The notes under the pieces were generated by a model. That model was not told where the DNA came from and made no database searches. It saw only the letters and a list, made by a program, of their open reading frames with translations. Source: Cryptomeria japonica (taxonomy: Eukaryota; Streptophyta; Pinopsida; Cupressales; Cupressaceae). Taken from it: a DNA stretch of 64,000 bases. The stretch is from contig NC_081406.1 in assembly GCF_030272615.1 (NCBI RefSeq), positions 184,673,770 through 184,737,769 on the forward strand. The letters are read 5' to 3'. This document shows positions 1 to 11,209 of the stretch, in pieces. The position numbers were made by a program, and so were the translations under genes. The number at the start of each line of letters is the position of its first letter. The stretch's first letter is position 1.

Positions 1-554
1 CTTATATATCCACACTATGAAATGAGGTCTTCAACATGTCAGCTTTAAGAACAATATACAAATAATGAAATGTGCATACCTAGTCGGCTCAATCCGAACT
101 CCAATGCATATGCGGACCAAAAATAATTGTATACATGCCTCCCAAATTTCAACTAAACACCCTCGATTACAAAAAAATCACCAAAATTACTCCATCAATT
201 TTGCACAATGATCAACTATCCAAGTCATCCATACCACACTATTCAACCCAAAAACTTGTACACCAAATCTTCTATCTCACATGACAATCATCACTGGAGG
301 CTAATATTCTAGAATAAGGTACTCCAGATATCTAACTATCTTCTGCTAGCTCCACAACATAAAATATTCAACATAAATGAAATGCCAACCAGAATACTAC
401 TTTTTGTCGGATGCTCTATTCTAACTCACTGAACTTAACCAAATCTTCAAAGTGACTTCTAGTATAGGAAAATCAATTACTGTGGATGAGATATGTGACT
501 TTGGCTGCCATCAATGACAACACTGGGTGACCTGTGTAGTGTCTCTTTCCAACA
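1..554 (-). mobile_element. 3' LTR of element K (partial, cut by window start)
   Basis: Read on the minus strand, the sequence to the right ends in a polypurine tract (GCCAAAGGGGGAGAT), directly followed by TGTTGG at 554, the usual start of a 3' LTR. The rest of the LTR runs leftwards out of the window, so its far end and TSD cannot be checked. The sequence is AT-rich without an ORF. Apart from the TGTTG start and a TGTTGTCATTGATG block, it does not clearly match the other LTRs here. Confidence 0.7.
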
Positions 555-730
555 ATCTCCCCCTTTGGCATTGATGGCAACACTCAGTAAAAAATAACTG
601 TGTTGGAATCAGTACTAACATATATACACTATAAATACTCAAAATCTCAAAATTCCCAAATTTTGGAACTCCCCCTAAGATGAATACAACATTTTTTACT
701 TCCCTACACTCCCCCTTTGACATCAATAGA
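555..730 (-). other. Polypurine tracts and 3' noncoding end of element K
   Basis: The minus strand carries GCCAAAGGGGGAGAT at 555-569, next to the LTR and the expected plus-strand priming site. A second similar tract (TCAAAGGGGGAG) lies near 709-722. The same doubled tract occurs in A, B, C and the E elements. Positions 730-970 show nothing else. Confidence 0.6.
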
Positions 731-970
731 AAAGGTAGGGATCCACATGCCAAGAATTTACACAAAATTGCATATATAGTGACATATGTACACACAGACA
801 TGACTAACTTACATAAGCCTGGAGAAATTTGCAAAAATGTTTTTCAATTAGCTCAAATGGTTGTCCCAACCCTTCTTGAGGCACTCTAAAATTGATATAA
901 GGCCACTGAATAGATATGATTACATCTCTATCTACTTAAGATAAGAGGGGTCACCTGTGGTTATGGAATC

Positions 971-2266
971 CTAAGCATCCTTCAACGCACTGAACATTGT
1001 GTCCAACTTGGGAGTGATGTGACTCCAAAGTTCACCAACTTTGCTAATAATATTCTCCTTATCATTTCTTAAGCTCTTTAATTTATCAAGTAGAGATATT
1101 GCTTGATCTTCATGACTGGCCACAGAGACTAACAAGGGGTCAAATGACTGAGATATACCAAATAATTTCTTTTCAAGCTCCTTGGGTTGCTTCTTAATAT
1201 CCTCAATGAATTTTGATAGTGATAGACATGATTTGTAAATATTACCTCCTTTAGATAATGCATCTTGCATGCTCTTGACACAGGTATCTAACACAACTCT
1301 ATCATCTACAATAATTCTCTTTAATGTCTTGAGCCTTTTAGCATTAAATTTATTTGTGAACCTTCACCTTAGTCGACCTTTCTAGTGACTCAAAATTAGA
1401 ACTTACAAAGTTGGAAAGGATTTTCATTCATCCGGAGGGAGTATCAAATGTATCCTTGACATAAGAGGGTATTATCTTCTCATGAACACTGGATGCAAGA
1501 GTGAGAAATTCACTATCTTCAATGTGTGACTTTAGCAGATCTTCACTTTCCTTGGCTTGTGCAAATGAAGCTAATTGCATTTTCTGAATGGGAGACAGAG
1601 AGGCAAGGTTGATGGGACCTTGGACAAGTTCTAGATCATCGATAATTTTCTTATCTTCACTGCCCCTATAGTGTCTCTTTCTTCCAAAATAAGTTCTTCC
1701 TTAACCTCAACCTTCTTCTCTTCTGTTGCCTTCTCTGTATCAACCTTAGACATCTCTGTCTCCATAGGTTTCCCATCTTTAGATTGATCTTGAGGATTTT
1801 GAGTATCCTCAACTGTATCTACCACCACCGACTCATCACCTCCTTTATCAAAATCTACTTCTACTAGATCAAAAGGAACATCTACTTTAACACGTTGAGA
1901 TTCTAGTGCTTCTGGAGCAGATGAAGCATTCACATCTACTTGTTCAACTTTTGAATTTTCTACTTGGATTTTCAGAACAAAGGAAATATATACCTTAGTT
2001 TGTTGATGCTCAACTTGGGATTGAGTACCCTAAGCTTCTGAAATAGATGACTTAGCAATATCACCATGAGCTTTCTCAATAACAACTTCATATTGGTTCT
2101 TGAGCAATACTTTCCTCAAGATTATCTGAATGTCTTTCATGACTTCATCTAATTTCCCAATCATTATCTTATTGATTCTAGTTTTTCTCCTAAACTTACT
2201 TTTGGCTTTCTTAATAATTCTATCAATTTATTTCACAGCTATAACAGGGCATAGTTGTACTAGCAC
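971..2266 (-). pseudogene. C-terminal part of the unknown ORF of element K
   Basis: This is the downstream portion of a long minus-strand ORF whose N-terminal part lies at 16337-18130, beyond the inserted element E1. The open pieces are 971-1294 (107 aa, predicted helical, rich in Lys, Leu and Ser) and 1631-1933 (100 aa, very acidic, rich in Glu, Asp, Lys and Val). Stops and frameshifts separate them, and several stops are TAG or TAA at former Gln codons. The frame can be followed from the right flank of E1 into this piece, which supports one original gene. I see no protease, integrase, RT or zinc-knuckle motif. By position it is probably a gag-like or accessory protein of a non-autonomous LTR element. 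The function is unknown. Confidence 0.6.
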
Positions 2267-2271
2267 ATATT
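2267..2271. repeat. Left target-site duplication of E1 (ATATT)
   Basis: ATATT directly precedes the LTR start at 2272 and is repeated at 16332-16336 right after the LTR end. This 5-bp duplication defines E1 as a single insertion of about 14 kb. Confidence 0.85.
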
Positions 2272-4012
2272 TGTAGGCATTGTGTTGTCATTGATTTCAA
2301 CCGGTATGGGATTACCATTGGTAGAAGAGATGGTTGTGAAACACTGCTATGAAGGAGTATAGGATATGGTATCTTGGACATCACCTTGTGTTGTAGAACA
2401 CTGGTAAGGTAAGGAAGAGTGATCATTGGTGACACCGATACACAAGTTAGTGCCTGAAATTAGTGGATGAGATGGATAGGTTACTAGCACAATGTATCAC
2501 CAGTAAAGAGAGTATGTCAACTGTTAAGTGAAGTGTTGACAATGGGCAAGGTGTTTGAGTTGTTGTTTATGATGAAGAGAAGAAATGTTACATAAATCAC
2601 ATCAGAATAAAAATAGAAAGATGAATAGGTCACCGATATGCTATAAGGTTATATAATGGTAGGATTCCTACCAGATGAAGATGCAGTCACCAAGGGAAAA
2701 TATGATTGACAGTGAATGTGTCCACACCAGATCACATATGCTTATTTGAAGAGATTCTGCACAAACAGGGAAGTTACATGCAATGCACTGTAGTATGGAG
2801 AAGGTAAGGTGTCACTCCATCGGTAAGTGGAGCTTATCTCATATTATGCATAGTGTGCATCATGGCTTGGTGAGATAAGGAAGAAGAGGTAAAGGCAAGT
2901 GTTAGAATGCTCACACTGGATGCATCAGTGAAACAAAAGCAATGCCTCAAGTGAATGAAGTCAAAACTATGCACTGGACCGACTGAGAAGGCATGTTGAG
3001 ATGCCAGTGTAGATGAAGAAGACTTCCCACTTTGTGGGAATGTGCATTATTTGGATGGACATGTTTGATGACCAGTCAACGAGTTCCACTAACAGTTCAA
3101 GCAAAAAATAGTCATGATAAGATTACTGGTATAATGTGAGATATTGGTAGGGTTAGCAAACCGATAGTGAAAAGGAACCAGTAGGGTGTTTGGTCAGTGA
3201 TCCTATCTAGAATGACTTCAAGTGCCAAGAAAGCAGTTGATCGACATGGATGCCAGATGGAGTCAAGGTGGAAAGCTCACAAAAGTTGATGAAGTATCAT
3301 GTGGAGTTAGGTATCTTGATAGGTGTGCACTGAATGTGGATCCCATGATTTGAGGATCGGTTCAAAAGTGTGTGGCTCAAGGAAGAAGGAAAGGTACAGG
3401 ATCACATTTCCTATATTTGGAAAATGTGTATTAGAAGGTGTGTAAATGGCAGAGATGAATAGATGAATGCCAAGTAGCTCAGATTTAGCTAGATCTGATT
3501 AGATTTGGTTTTCCTCAAGGATGGTGAGGAAACCCTAACTGCCTAGATTTTGAATTGGGTTTTTGCAGGAAAAACTGGCTATAATTATGAAGACCAAAGA
3601 TATTGTTTAGTGGTGCTAAATAGAATATTATCATGCTAATGTGACATGAGCTACTTCTGCAAGTGTAAGAGAAAATCAGCCAAGTACTTAACAAGCATCT
3701 AAGAAGTGAGTGAGAGTGAGGGAGAACCTAGATGAACCATTCAACCAGTAGCAGAGTAGAACCGATAATGGTTATACCAGCACAGATGAAGAGAAGAGAG
3801 TTGTAGAGAAGGCAGATAGAGAACTGGTAGAGTATAGTATAGGTAAAGTGGAGAGAATGAGGAGGAGATCCTGAAGAGAAGAAGAAGAGGAGAGGTGTGT
3901 CGATGGGGCTTACTGGTAGAGAAGTGAGTCAGTGTAGTAGAGAAGGTATCTCACTAACAAAGTAAGATACATGTAATGGTTATAAGATTCACTTGTAACA
4001 AGACAACTACTT
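2272..4012 (+). mobile_element. E1 5' LTR, first part
   Basis: It starts TGTAGGCATTG (the 3' LTR has TGTTGGCATTG) and runs to the insertion point of A. The segment aligns by eye with the 3' LTR at 14165 onward and with the E2 LTRs at 34112 and 39102. It carries several CCGGT-like words and a purine-rich stretch at 3840-3900. It has no coding content. Confidence 0.85.
4008..4012. repeat. Left target-site duplication of A (TACTT)
   Basis: TACTT precedes the LTR start at 4013 and recurs at 10698-10702. The uninterrupted site (CTACTTTTGTATTT) is visible in the sister LTRs near 16001 and 35533. Confidence 0.9.
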
Positions 4013-5068
4013 TGTTGTTATTTTGGTATGGTTTTGTCATTGATGTCAACACCTGCTAAATACACCTACTTTGGAGATCTAGCAACATTCACTGGCAATC
4101 AATAAACTGTTCAAAAAATCATCGGTATATGGTTAACCAATAGGATATAATGTTCACCGGTACTTGCAATGACATGGAAGACACTTGGTAATGTTGAAGA
4201 CATTATGTGGACACTTTTCCTTGAAGTAATATCATTGGTATATTCTTATTTGCATATTTGCTTTTACTGGCAAATAGGTCCAGGTTATCTAGGGTTACAC
4301 CGGCAAGTTTATCTTTTCTAGATCAGCATGGCACGCTATGGAGATGATTTATTATTGTTATAAAAGCATTAAGTTGACATGTTCGATCGGTTATTGCATC
4401 AGATAATGTATTATTTGTAAAATGTTTTATTGTAATATCTTGTAGAGCTGACCTACTAAAATTGGTCTTAGGGTATGCTATAAATGTAAGATCTTATTTG
4501 TAAGATCAAATGTGGAATGCGAAAAAGATTTAAGGAAGGATATATGTAAGATCAAGCAGAGATATACATGAAGACATCATTTGAAGGTGAAGTTAGGTTT
4601 TTGTAGAAGCATATCAACATTACACCGGTACTGAATCCAACATATGAAGATGCTATTTTGTGTAGTACATTCTCATTGGATTTAACCATCCAATTGTAGT
4701 CAGTGTGACTCCCATTTGTGTTTGAGCAGTGAGCTCTAGGCTATTGGCCTTTCTGCATGTGCAGACCCCTCTTTGTACACTTACTATCTACAGTAGTATC
4801 ATCTGATTGTGGGTAAGGTTTCCCACCGTGGTTTTTCCCCTTATAGGGTTTCCACGTACAAATATTTGTGTCATGTGTTGTGGTTGACTTTGTGCTTATG
4901 TTTCATGCATTAATTCTTACTGGTACATCATTTCCTGTTAACACTGTTTACCGACACATTTAACTGTCTTACTGGTATTAAGCATTAAGTTGCTTAATAA
5001 GATTTTGGTTTGAATTTATTAGACAACTGATTCACCCCTCCCCCTCTCAGTTGTCCCTGGGACCTACA
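4013..5068 (+). mobile_element. A 5' LTR
   Basis: Starts TGTTGTTATTTTGG (3' LTR: TGTTGGTATTTTGG) and ends GGGACCTACA just before the primer site. It contains a TATA box near 4359, a conserved stretch with GGTTTTTCCCC near 4832-4842, and a pyrimidine run shortly before its end. CCGGT-like words are frequent and often decayed to CTGGT, CCAGT or TCGGT between the two LTRs. Confidence 0.95.
4359..4364 (+). promoter_or_regulatory. TATA box of the A 5' LTR
   Basis: TATAAA in the context TTATAAAAGC, in the middle of the LTR as expected for the U3/R promoter. It is kept in the 3' LTR at 9986-9991. In element B the same spot reads TTGTAAATGC, so B has lost this box. Confidence 0.55.
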
Positions 5069-5070
5069 AT

Positions 5071-5082
5071 TGGTATCAGAGC
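5071..5082 (+). other. Primer-binding site of A (initiator Met tRNA)
   Basis: TGGTATCAGAGC, two bases after the 5' LTR, is complementary to the 3' end of plant initiator methionine tRNA, the usual primer of Ty1/copia elements. Confidence 0.9.
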
Positions 5083-5129
5083 CTAATCCTCTTTTTTTTT
5101 ATAGAAGTTTAACAACTTGAGGAGATCCA

Positions 5130-6311
5130 ATGTCTACTAATTATTTCAGAAAGGATAGTCCTAAACTTGATGGAACCAACAATGGAATATGGAAAATCAG
5201 AATTGAGACACATCTAAATTGCATTGGTAAAGACATCTAGGAAGTTACTAAGAATGGTTATACTACTATTGTAGCTAGTCAGCCTGCTCCTATTACTTTA
5301 GCTAAAGATGAAGAAAATGATTGCAAAGCAAGAGAATCACTTTTGAGTGCATTATCAGATCAACAAATCATGGGACTATCAGATAGATCTACTACAAAAG
5401 CTATTTGGGATCATTTGGAAACACTGAATGAAGGGGATTCCATAGTCAAAATTGCAAAACTTGAAAGCTTCCGAGTCAGGTATGAACTTCTGAAAATGGA
5501 AGAAGATGAAATAATTTCTTCTTTTATTGAAAGAGTAAATGAAATTGTTTTAGGTATCAAACGTTGTGGAGGAACCTTGAGTGAAGATGAGATTGTTTCA
5601 AAAATCTTAAGAGGTTTGCCACTGGAATATAAAATGAAGGTTACTGCTATTAACGAGTTGAGAACAATGCCTAATACATCAGTAACTAGGGATACATTGA
5701 TTGGAAAACTTTCAGCTTTTGAAATTGAGGAATTTGGTCCTGTTGCTACTATAAAAACTAATTTGGCCTTCAAAGCATCAACATCATCTGTTCCATCTTT
5801 TGACAAATCAGACTGGAGAGCCTTTTATGCAAGAGAACTTGAAGAAACCAGGAAGGAGAATGAAGAGCTTGAAGAATTTGAAGCACTATTTGCAAGAAAA
5901 ATGCCAAAAGGTCCAATTGGAAGTAAGTATGAAGGTAAAGCACCCTTTAACTGTTTCAACTGCAATAAGATTGGTCATATGGCTTCAAGATGCCCTGATA
6001 GACATGCTAGACTAAGAGAAGAAGCTAGAAGGACATACAAACCTAATGCTGAATATCAGAGATACAGATTTAAGAAAAACAAAGATAAATCTTGTTACAT
6101 TGTTGATGAAGGTGTGACTGATGATTTTGATGAGGATCCAATAGACAATGGATGGGTCTTTGTTGCTATAATAGAAGATCAACCAGTACCTATTGCTCAA
6201 TCGGTAGAACAAGAACTAGCAGCTAAAGTTGAATCAAAGGATGAATGGATTATTGACTCAGGATGCTCACATCACATGACTGGAGACAAAGGCAAATTCT
6301 TGAACTTTTAA
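5130..6311 (+). pseudogene. A gag and aspartic protease region
   Basis: Open from 5343 to 6311 after the TAG at 5238. The gag part has the UBN2-type pattern of copia gag (TTKAIWDHLETL, then IVKIAKLESFRV). An intact CX2CX4HX4C knuckle follows (CFNCNKIGHMASRC, 5952-5993), then an acidic linker and the protease start WIIDSGCSHHMTG. Gag would package element RNA and the protease would cleave the polyprotein. The TAA at 6309 replaces a Gln codon that B retains. Confidence 0.9.
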
Positions 6312-6509
6312 GAATACAATGGAGGTTTAGTAAGATTCGGAGATGACAAAGCCTGTTCAATCAAAGGTAAGTGTTCAATATCTCTTCATGGTAAACATAA
6401 CACTGACAATGTTTACTATATTAAAGGATTAAAACATAATCTTTTAAGTGTTGGTCAATTAGTTGAGAAAGGTTTTTAGTTATAATTTAAAAATGGAAAC
6501 TGCAAAATC

Positions 6510-7440
6510 ATGAATAGAACTTATTTGGAAATTGCAACCGGTAATCAGACTAGAGGTAATATCTTTCATTTGAATAACAGTGAAAAGGCATGCTTAATTG
6601 CACATATAGATGAAAGTTGGCTATGGCATAAAAGACTATGTCATGTAAATTTTGATTGCGTGGTAAAAATCAGTACTTCTAAGGCAGTTAGAGATGTACC
6701 TAAAATTATGAAACCTCATAATACAATTTGCAAGGAATGTCAATTTGGAAAACAAGTTAGAACTAGTTTCAAAAGTATTCCAGAAAAATCCAATAATGCT
6801 CTTGATTTAATTCGCACTGATTTATGTGGTCCGGCTAGAACTAAAAGCTTACAAGGTGATAGATATTTCATGCTAATTATTGATGATTATTCTAGAATGT
6901 GTTGGGTTACTTTTCTCAGGGAAAAATCAGAAGCACTTGGGAAGTTCAAACTATTCAAAGCAATGGTTGAAAATGAAACCGGTAAGAAAATTAAATGTTT
7001 AAGATCAGATCAAGGAGGAGAATTCACATCTAGAGATTTTAATACATTCTGTGAAGTAAATGGAATCAAGAGACAGTTATCAGCACCTCAGACACCACAA
7101 TAGAATGGAGTTGTTGAAAGGAAAAATAGAACTATTTTGGATGTAGCAAGAAGTATGTTATCAGAAGCAAATCTACCACATGTGTACTAGAGAGAGGCAG
7201 TAAGCACTGTTGTCTATACATTCAACAAAGTTCACATCAAAGGTGAAACCAGTAAAACCCCTCATGAACTATGGTTTTGTAATACTCCTACTCTTAAGTA
7301 TTTCAGAATTTTTGGAAGTAAATGTTATATTAGAAGAGATGAGTATATTGGCAAGTTTGATCCTAGAATTGATGAAGGAATATTTCTTGGTTATTCATCT
7401 AAGAGTAAAGCTTTTAGATGCTTTAATAAAAGATTATAGA
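6510..7440 (+). pseudogene. A integrase region
   Basis: The GAG-pre-integrase motif WLWHKRLCHVNF with CKEC (zinc-binding HHCC type) leads into the integrase core. The first catalytic Asp lies in RTDLCGPAR, the second in LRSDQGGEF, and the Glu in NGVVERKNRT, which follows a CAG-to-TAG stop near 7101. Two more stops (near 7186 and 7437) break the C-terminal part. Confidence 0.9.
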
Positions 7441-7688
7441 AAATTGTTGAGAATACAAATGTAAAGATTTATGAACAATTCAGAGGAACTTCAAGGTATA
7501 TAGACTCTAAACTGGTAACAGAAATTATGACAAATGAACCTACAGTAAATCCACCGGTACATCTAGTTACTTCAGTATCATCAGAGGATACCATAGTAAT
7601 TGAAGAACAACAATAGACTAAGACACCTAGGTATGTAAGACTGAATCATTTTGAAGATCAGATAATTGGAAGCAAATTTAAGGGAGTC

Positions 7689-9273
7689 ATGACAAGAGGA
7701 AGATTGGCAAATGAAGAAGTATGTCTTATTTCTCATATTGAACCATTATCTATCAATGAGGCATGTGAAGAAAATTTTTGGATTGAAGCTATGGAAGAAG
7801 AACTAGGACAAATTGAGAAAAATAATACTTGGACATTAGTTCCCCAGCCTGAAAATAAAAATGTAATTGGAACCAAATGGGCATTTAGAAACAAACTCAA
7901 TGAAGATGGTAAGGTTGTCAGAAATAAAGCAAGACTAGTGTGTGAGGGATATTCTTAGGAAGAAGGAGTTGATTACAATGAAACCTTTGCACCGATAGCT
8001 AGAATTGAGGTAGTTAGATTATTCTTGGCCTTTGCAGCTCACAAGGATTACAAAGTTTATCAAATGGATATTAAATGTGCTTTTTTGAATGGAGATCTTG
8101 AAGAGGAAGTCTATATTGAACAACCTGATGGATTTTCTTTGACAGATAACAATGATATGGTTTGCAAATTAAGAAAAGCTCTGTATGGACTAAAACAAGC
8201 TCCAAGAGCCTGGCATGCAAGATTGGATAAGTATCTTTTAAAAATTGGTTTTACTAAAGGAAATGCAGATAGCAATTTATATTACAAAGTAACTAATGAT
8301 GACATTTTGATTATGGAAGTATTTGTTGATGATATAATCTTTGGAGGAGAAGATGGATTATGCAAGGAATTTTCTCATAAAATGCAACATGAATTTGAAA
8401 TGTCTATGATTGGAGAAATAAAATTCTTTTTAGGATTGTAGATTTTACAGATTGATAAAGGTATATTTTTGAGTCAATCTAAGTACTTGAAAGAACTACT
8501 CAAGAAATTTGGGATGGAGAACTCTAAACCGGTAAGCACATCTATGACTACAAATGACAAATTATCTCAAAGGGATGAATCTACACCTATTAATCCAACT
8601 AGATACAAATCTATGATAGGAGGTTTACTATATTTGACACAATTCAGACCTGATATTATGAATGCAGTATGTATAGTTTCTAGATTTCAGAGTAATCCCA
8701 AGGAAAATCATGAATCAACAGTAAAAAGGATTTTCCGGTACTTACAAGGCACAACAAATCTTGGATTATGGTATCCTAAAGATGAAATTTTGATCTATAT
8801 GCATACATATATGCAAATTGGGCAGGAGATGTGGATGATAGAAAGAGCACCACTGGAGGAGCATTCTTTCTTGGAAAGAGATTAGTTTCTTGGTTAAGTA
8901 ACAAACAGAGTTGTACATCTTTATCAACAGCAAAATCAAGTTATGTTGCAGCAGCAACAAACTATACATAGGTACTTTGGCTTAAGCAAATGTTGAAAGA
9001 CATAAAGGTAAAATGCAAGGAACCTATTACTATATATTGTGATAACACTGCAACAATTGATATATCTAAGAATCCAGTATTACATTCTAAAACAAAACAT
9101 GTTTCTATCAAACTGAATTTCTAAGGGAAAAAGTTGAAGAAAAGGAAATAAAACTGGTTTATGTGAATACTAAAGAAAAGCTTGCAGATATTCTTACAAA
9201 ACCTTTGCCTAAGGAAACTTTTGTGTATCTTAGAGATCAGCTTGGATTCTTACCTCCACTGGTAGAGACTTAG
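7689..9273 (+). pseudogene. A reverse transcriptase and RNase H region
   Basis: RT motifs [29 protein letters not shown] and FVDDIIFGG are present, with the catalytic Asp pair intact at 8328-8333. RNase H follows but is frameshifted near 8790. Its Glu motif reads AKSSYVA where C has TESEYVA, so the catalytic Glu is gone. The end reads LADILTKPLPKETF before TAG at 9273. Confidence 0.9.
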
Positions 9274-9639
9274 ACAGTTGATGATTGTCATCAACCGACA
9301 GAATTAAATTGACAAATCTTTTATTCCGGTATTTGATGAGGAAGCTACTTCTCAGGGGGAGTAGTTGGTGTATTGAATTGGTTGGTATTTTGTATGAACT
9401 TGACCTTTTGTGACTTTGGCATTTGATGTCAAAGGGGGAGAGATATATGGAAAAATATTAAGGAAAAATATATGGAAAAATGCATTATCTTTTTTAGGAG
9501 AGATTGGTATTGTAAATAAATCTTTGTATAAACACATATTACTCCTAGGGGGAGAATTGGTTTTTGTACTTGGCATTTCTATTTTGGCACTTTGATGGTT
9601 TTTCCATCTTGTGTTGCCATCAGTGCCAAAGGGGGAGAT
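9274..9639 (+). other. A 3' noncoding tail with two polypurine tracts
   Basis: The main polypurine tract GCCAAAGGGGGAGA ends at 9639, directly before the 3' LTR. A second tract, TCAAAGGGGGAGAGA, lies about 200 bp upstream at 9429-9443. No ORF. Confidence 0.75.
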
Positions 9640-10697
9640 TGTTGGTATTTTGGTATGGTTTTGTCATTGATGTCAACACCTGCTAAATACACCTACTTTG
9701 GAGATCCAGCAACATTCACTAGCAATCAGTAAACTGTTCAAACAATCACCAGTATACGGTTAACCGGCAAGATATAATGTTCACCAGTACCTGCAATGAC
9801 ATGGAAGACACTTGGTAATGTCGAAGACATCATGTGGACATTTTTCCTTGAAGTAATATCATTGGTATATTCTTATTTGCATATTTGCTTTTACCGACAA
9901 ATAGGTCCAGGTTATCTAGGGTTACACTGGCAGGTTTATCTTTTCGAGATCAGCAAGGCACTCTATGGAGATGATTTATTATTGTTATAAAAGCATTAAG
10001 CTGACATGTTCAATCAGTTATTGCATCAGATATTATATTATTTGTAAAATGTTTTATTGTAATATCTTGTAGAGCTGATCTACTAAAATTTGTCTTAGGG
10101 TATGGTATAGATGTAAGATCTTATTTGTAAGATCAAATGTGGAATGTGAAAAATATTTAAGGAAGGATATATGTAAGATCAAGTAGAGATATACATGAAG
10201 ACATCATTTGAAGGTGAAGTTAGGTTTTTTTAGAAGCATATCAGCATTACATCGGTATTGAATCCATCATATGAAGATGCTATTTTGTGCAGTACATTCT
10301 CATTGGATTTAACCATCCAACTGTAGTTAGTGTGACTCCCATTTGTGTTTGAGTAGTGAGCTCTAGGCTATTGGTCTTTATGCATGTGCAGACCCCTCTT
10401 TGTACACTTACTATCTGCAGTAGTATCATCTGATTGTGGGTAAGGTTTCCGACCATGGTTTTTCCCCTTATAGGGTTTCCATGTACAAATATTTGTGTCA
10501 TGTGTTGTGGTTGACTTTGTGCTTATTTTTCATGCATTAATTCTTACCGGTACAGCATTTCATGTTAACACTGTTTACCGGCACATTTAACTATCTTTCC
10601 GGTATTAAGCATTAATTTGGTTAATAAGATTTTGGTTTGAATTTATTAGACAATTGATTCACCCCCCCCCCCCTCTCAGTTGTCCCTGGGACCTACA
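9640..10697 (+). mobile_element. A 3' LTR
   Basis: TGTTGGTATTTTGG to ACCTACA, 1058 bp, aligned with the 5' LTR along its length. It is followed by the TACTT target duplication. The TATA box is at 9986-9991. The C run near 10663 is longer than in the 5' LTR. Confidence 0.95.
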
Positions 10698-10702
10698 TAC
10701 TT
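10698..10702. repeat. Right target-site duplication of A (TACTT)
   Basis: Second copy of TACTT. The E1 5' LTR resumes at 10703 with TTGTATTTAATT, matching TTGTATTTGATG in the E1 3' LTR near 16007. Confidence 0.9.
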
Positions 10703-11136
10703 TTGTATTTAATTATTTCATTTTGAACTCTAAGTTGTAGCTCGATGCAGGGATTGTAGCTCCTTTAAGTTGTAGCCCATAAATTAGGTAGGGGTTGTAA
10801 CTACTTGGGTTGGTGCCCTAAATTCAGGGGTTGGTGTTTCTTGGGTTGGTGCCCTAAACTTTGTATCTGTGTTTTCATTGTGAGGCTAGATTGGAGCAAT
10901 AGACTCCAGCACCATTTCTCACCAAGGTTTTTCCCATCTTGGGTTTTCCTCGTATATGCTGGTGTTATGTGATGTCCCCTTATGTGATTGAATTTGTGTT
11001 GGTCTCCCTACTAACTAGTAAGTTTGCATTGAGTTAGACTCATTAACCGATATGCTCACATAGGATTGACAAAGGGAAAATTATGAGAACCACTAATTCA
11101 CCCCCTCCCCATCTCAGTGGTGCATTGTGTCTAACA
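10703..11136 (+). mobile_element. E1 5' LTR, second part
   Basis: The LTR continues after A and ends GTGTCTAACA at 11136, just before the primer site. It contains repeated phrases of the type GGTTGGTGCCCTAAA, a GGTTTTTCCC...GGGTTTTCCTCGTA block like that in copia LTRs, and a C-rich run near 11101. The sister 3' LTR lacks about 110 bp of this last part. Confidence 0.88.
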
Positions 11137-11138
11137 AT

Positions 11139-11150
11139 TGGTATCAGAGC
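11139..11150 (+). other. Primer-binding site of E1 (initiator Met tRNA)
   Basis: TGGTATCAGAGC two bases after the LTR end, identical to the site in A. It shows that E1 could be reverse-transcribed with the same primer as the autonomous elements. Confidence 0.88.
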
Positions 11151-11209
11151 CTAGGTTCCTAGTAAGAAGAGCTTTCTCCAGCTTGGGTAGATTCTGGCTT
11201 AAGGACATA

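Larger units (their letters stand above)
5130..9273 (+). pseudogene. A copia gag-pol polyprotein (broken)
   Basis: One long reading frame starting at ATG 5130 (MSTNYF) and ending at TAG 9273, about 1380 codons, the usual size for a copia polyprotein. Domains in order: gag with zinc knuckle at 5952-5993, aspartic protease DSG at 6255-6263, GAG-pre-integrase at about 6618, integrase core, RT with FVDD ending at 8333, and RNase H. In-frame stops occur at 5238, 6309, two near 6478-6486, then near 7101, 7186, 7437, 7614, 7957, 8440 and 8968. Single-base deletions lie near 8790 and 9121. Almost all stops are CAG-to-TAG, CAA-to-TAA or TGG-to-TAG transitions. The stops at 5238 and 7614 are shared with B. 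Confidence 0.93.
4013..10697 (+). mobile_element. A: full-length Ty1/copia LTR retrotransposon (inactive)
   Basis: A 6.7-kb element with LTRs at 4013-5068 (1056 bp) and 9640-10697 (1058 bp), both with TG...CA ends, an initiator-Met primer site, a polypurine tract and TACTT target duplications. The polyprotein order gag-protease-integrase-RT-RNase H is that of Ty1/copia. The LTRs differ at many sites by eye, mostly C/T and G/A, and about ten nonsense codons break the ORF, so the insertion is old and dead. It lies in the 5' LTR of E1 and is absent from the matching site in E2, so it arrived after the block duplication. Confidence 0.95.

Noticed and set aside
9410-9595. Short plus-strand ORF between the A RNase H and its 3' LTR
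   Set aside because: Not conserved in frame in B or C, and spans the purine tract; treated as noncoding tail.
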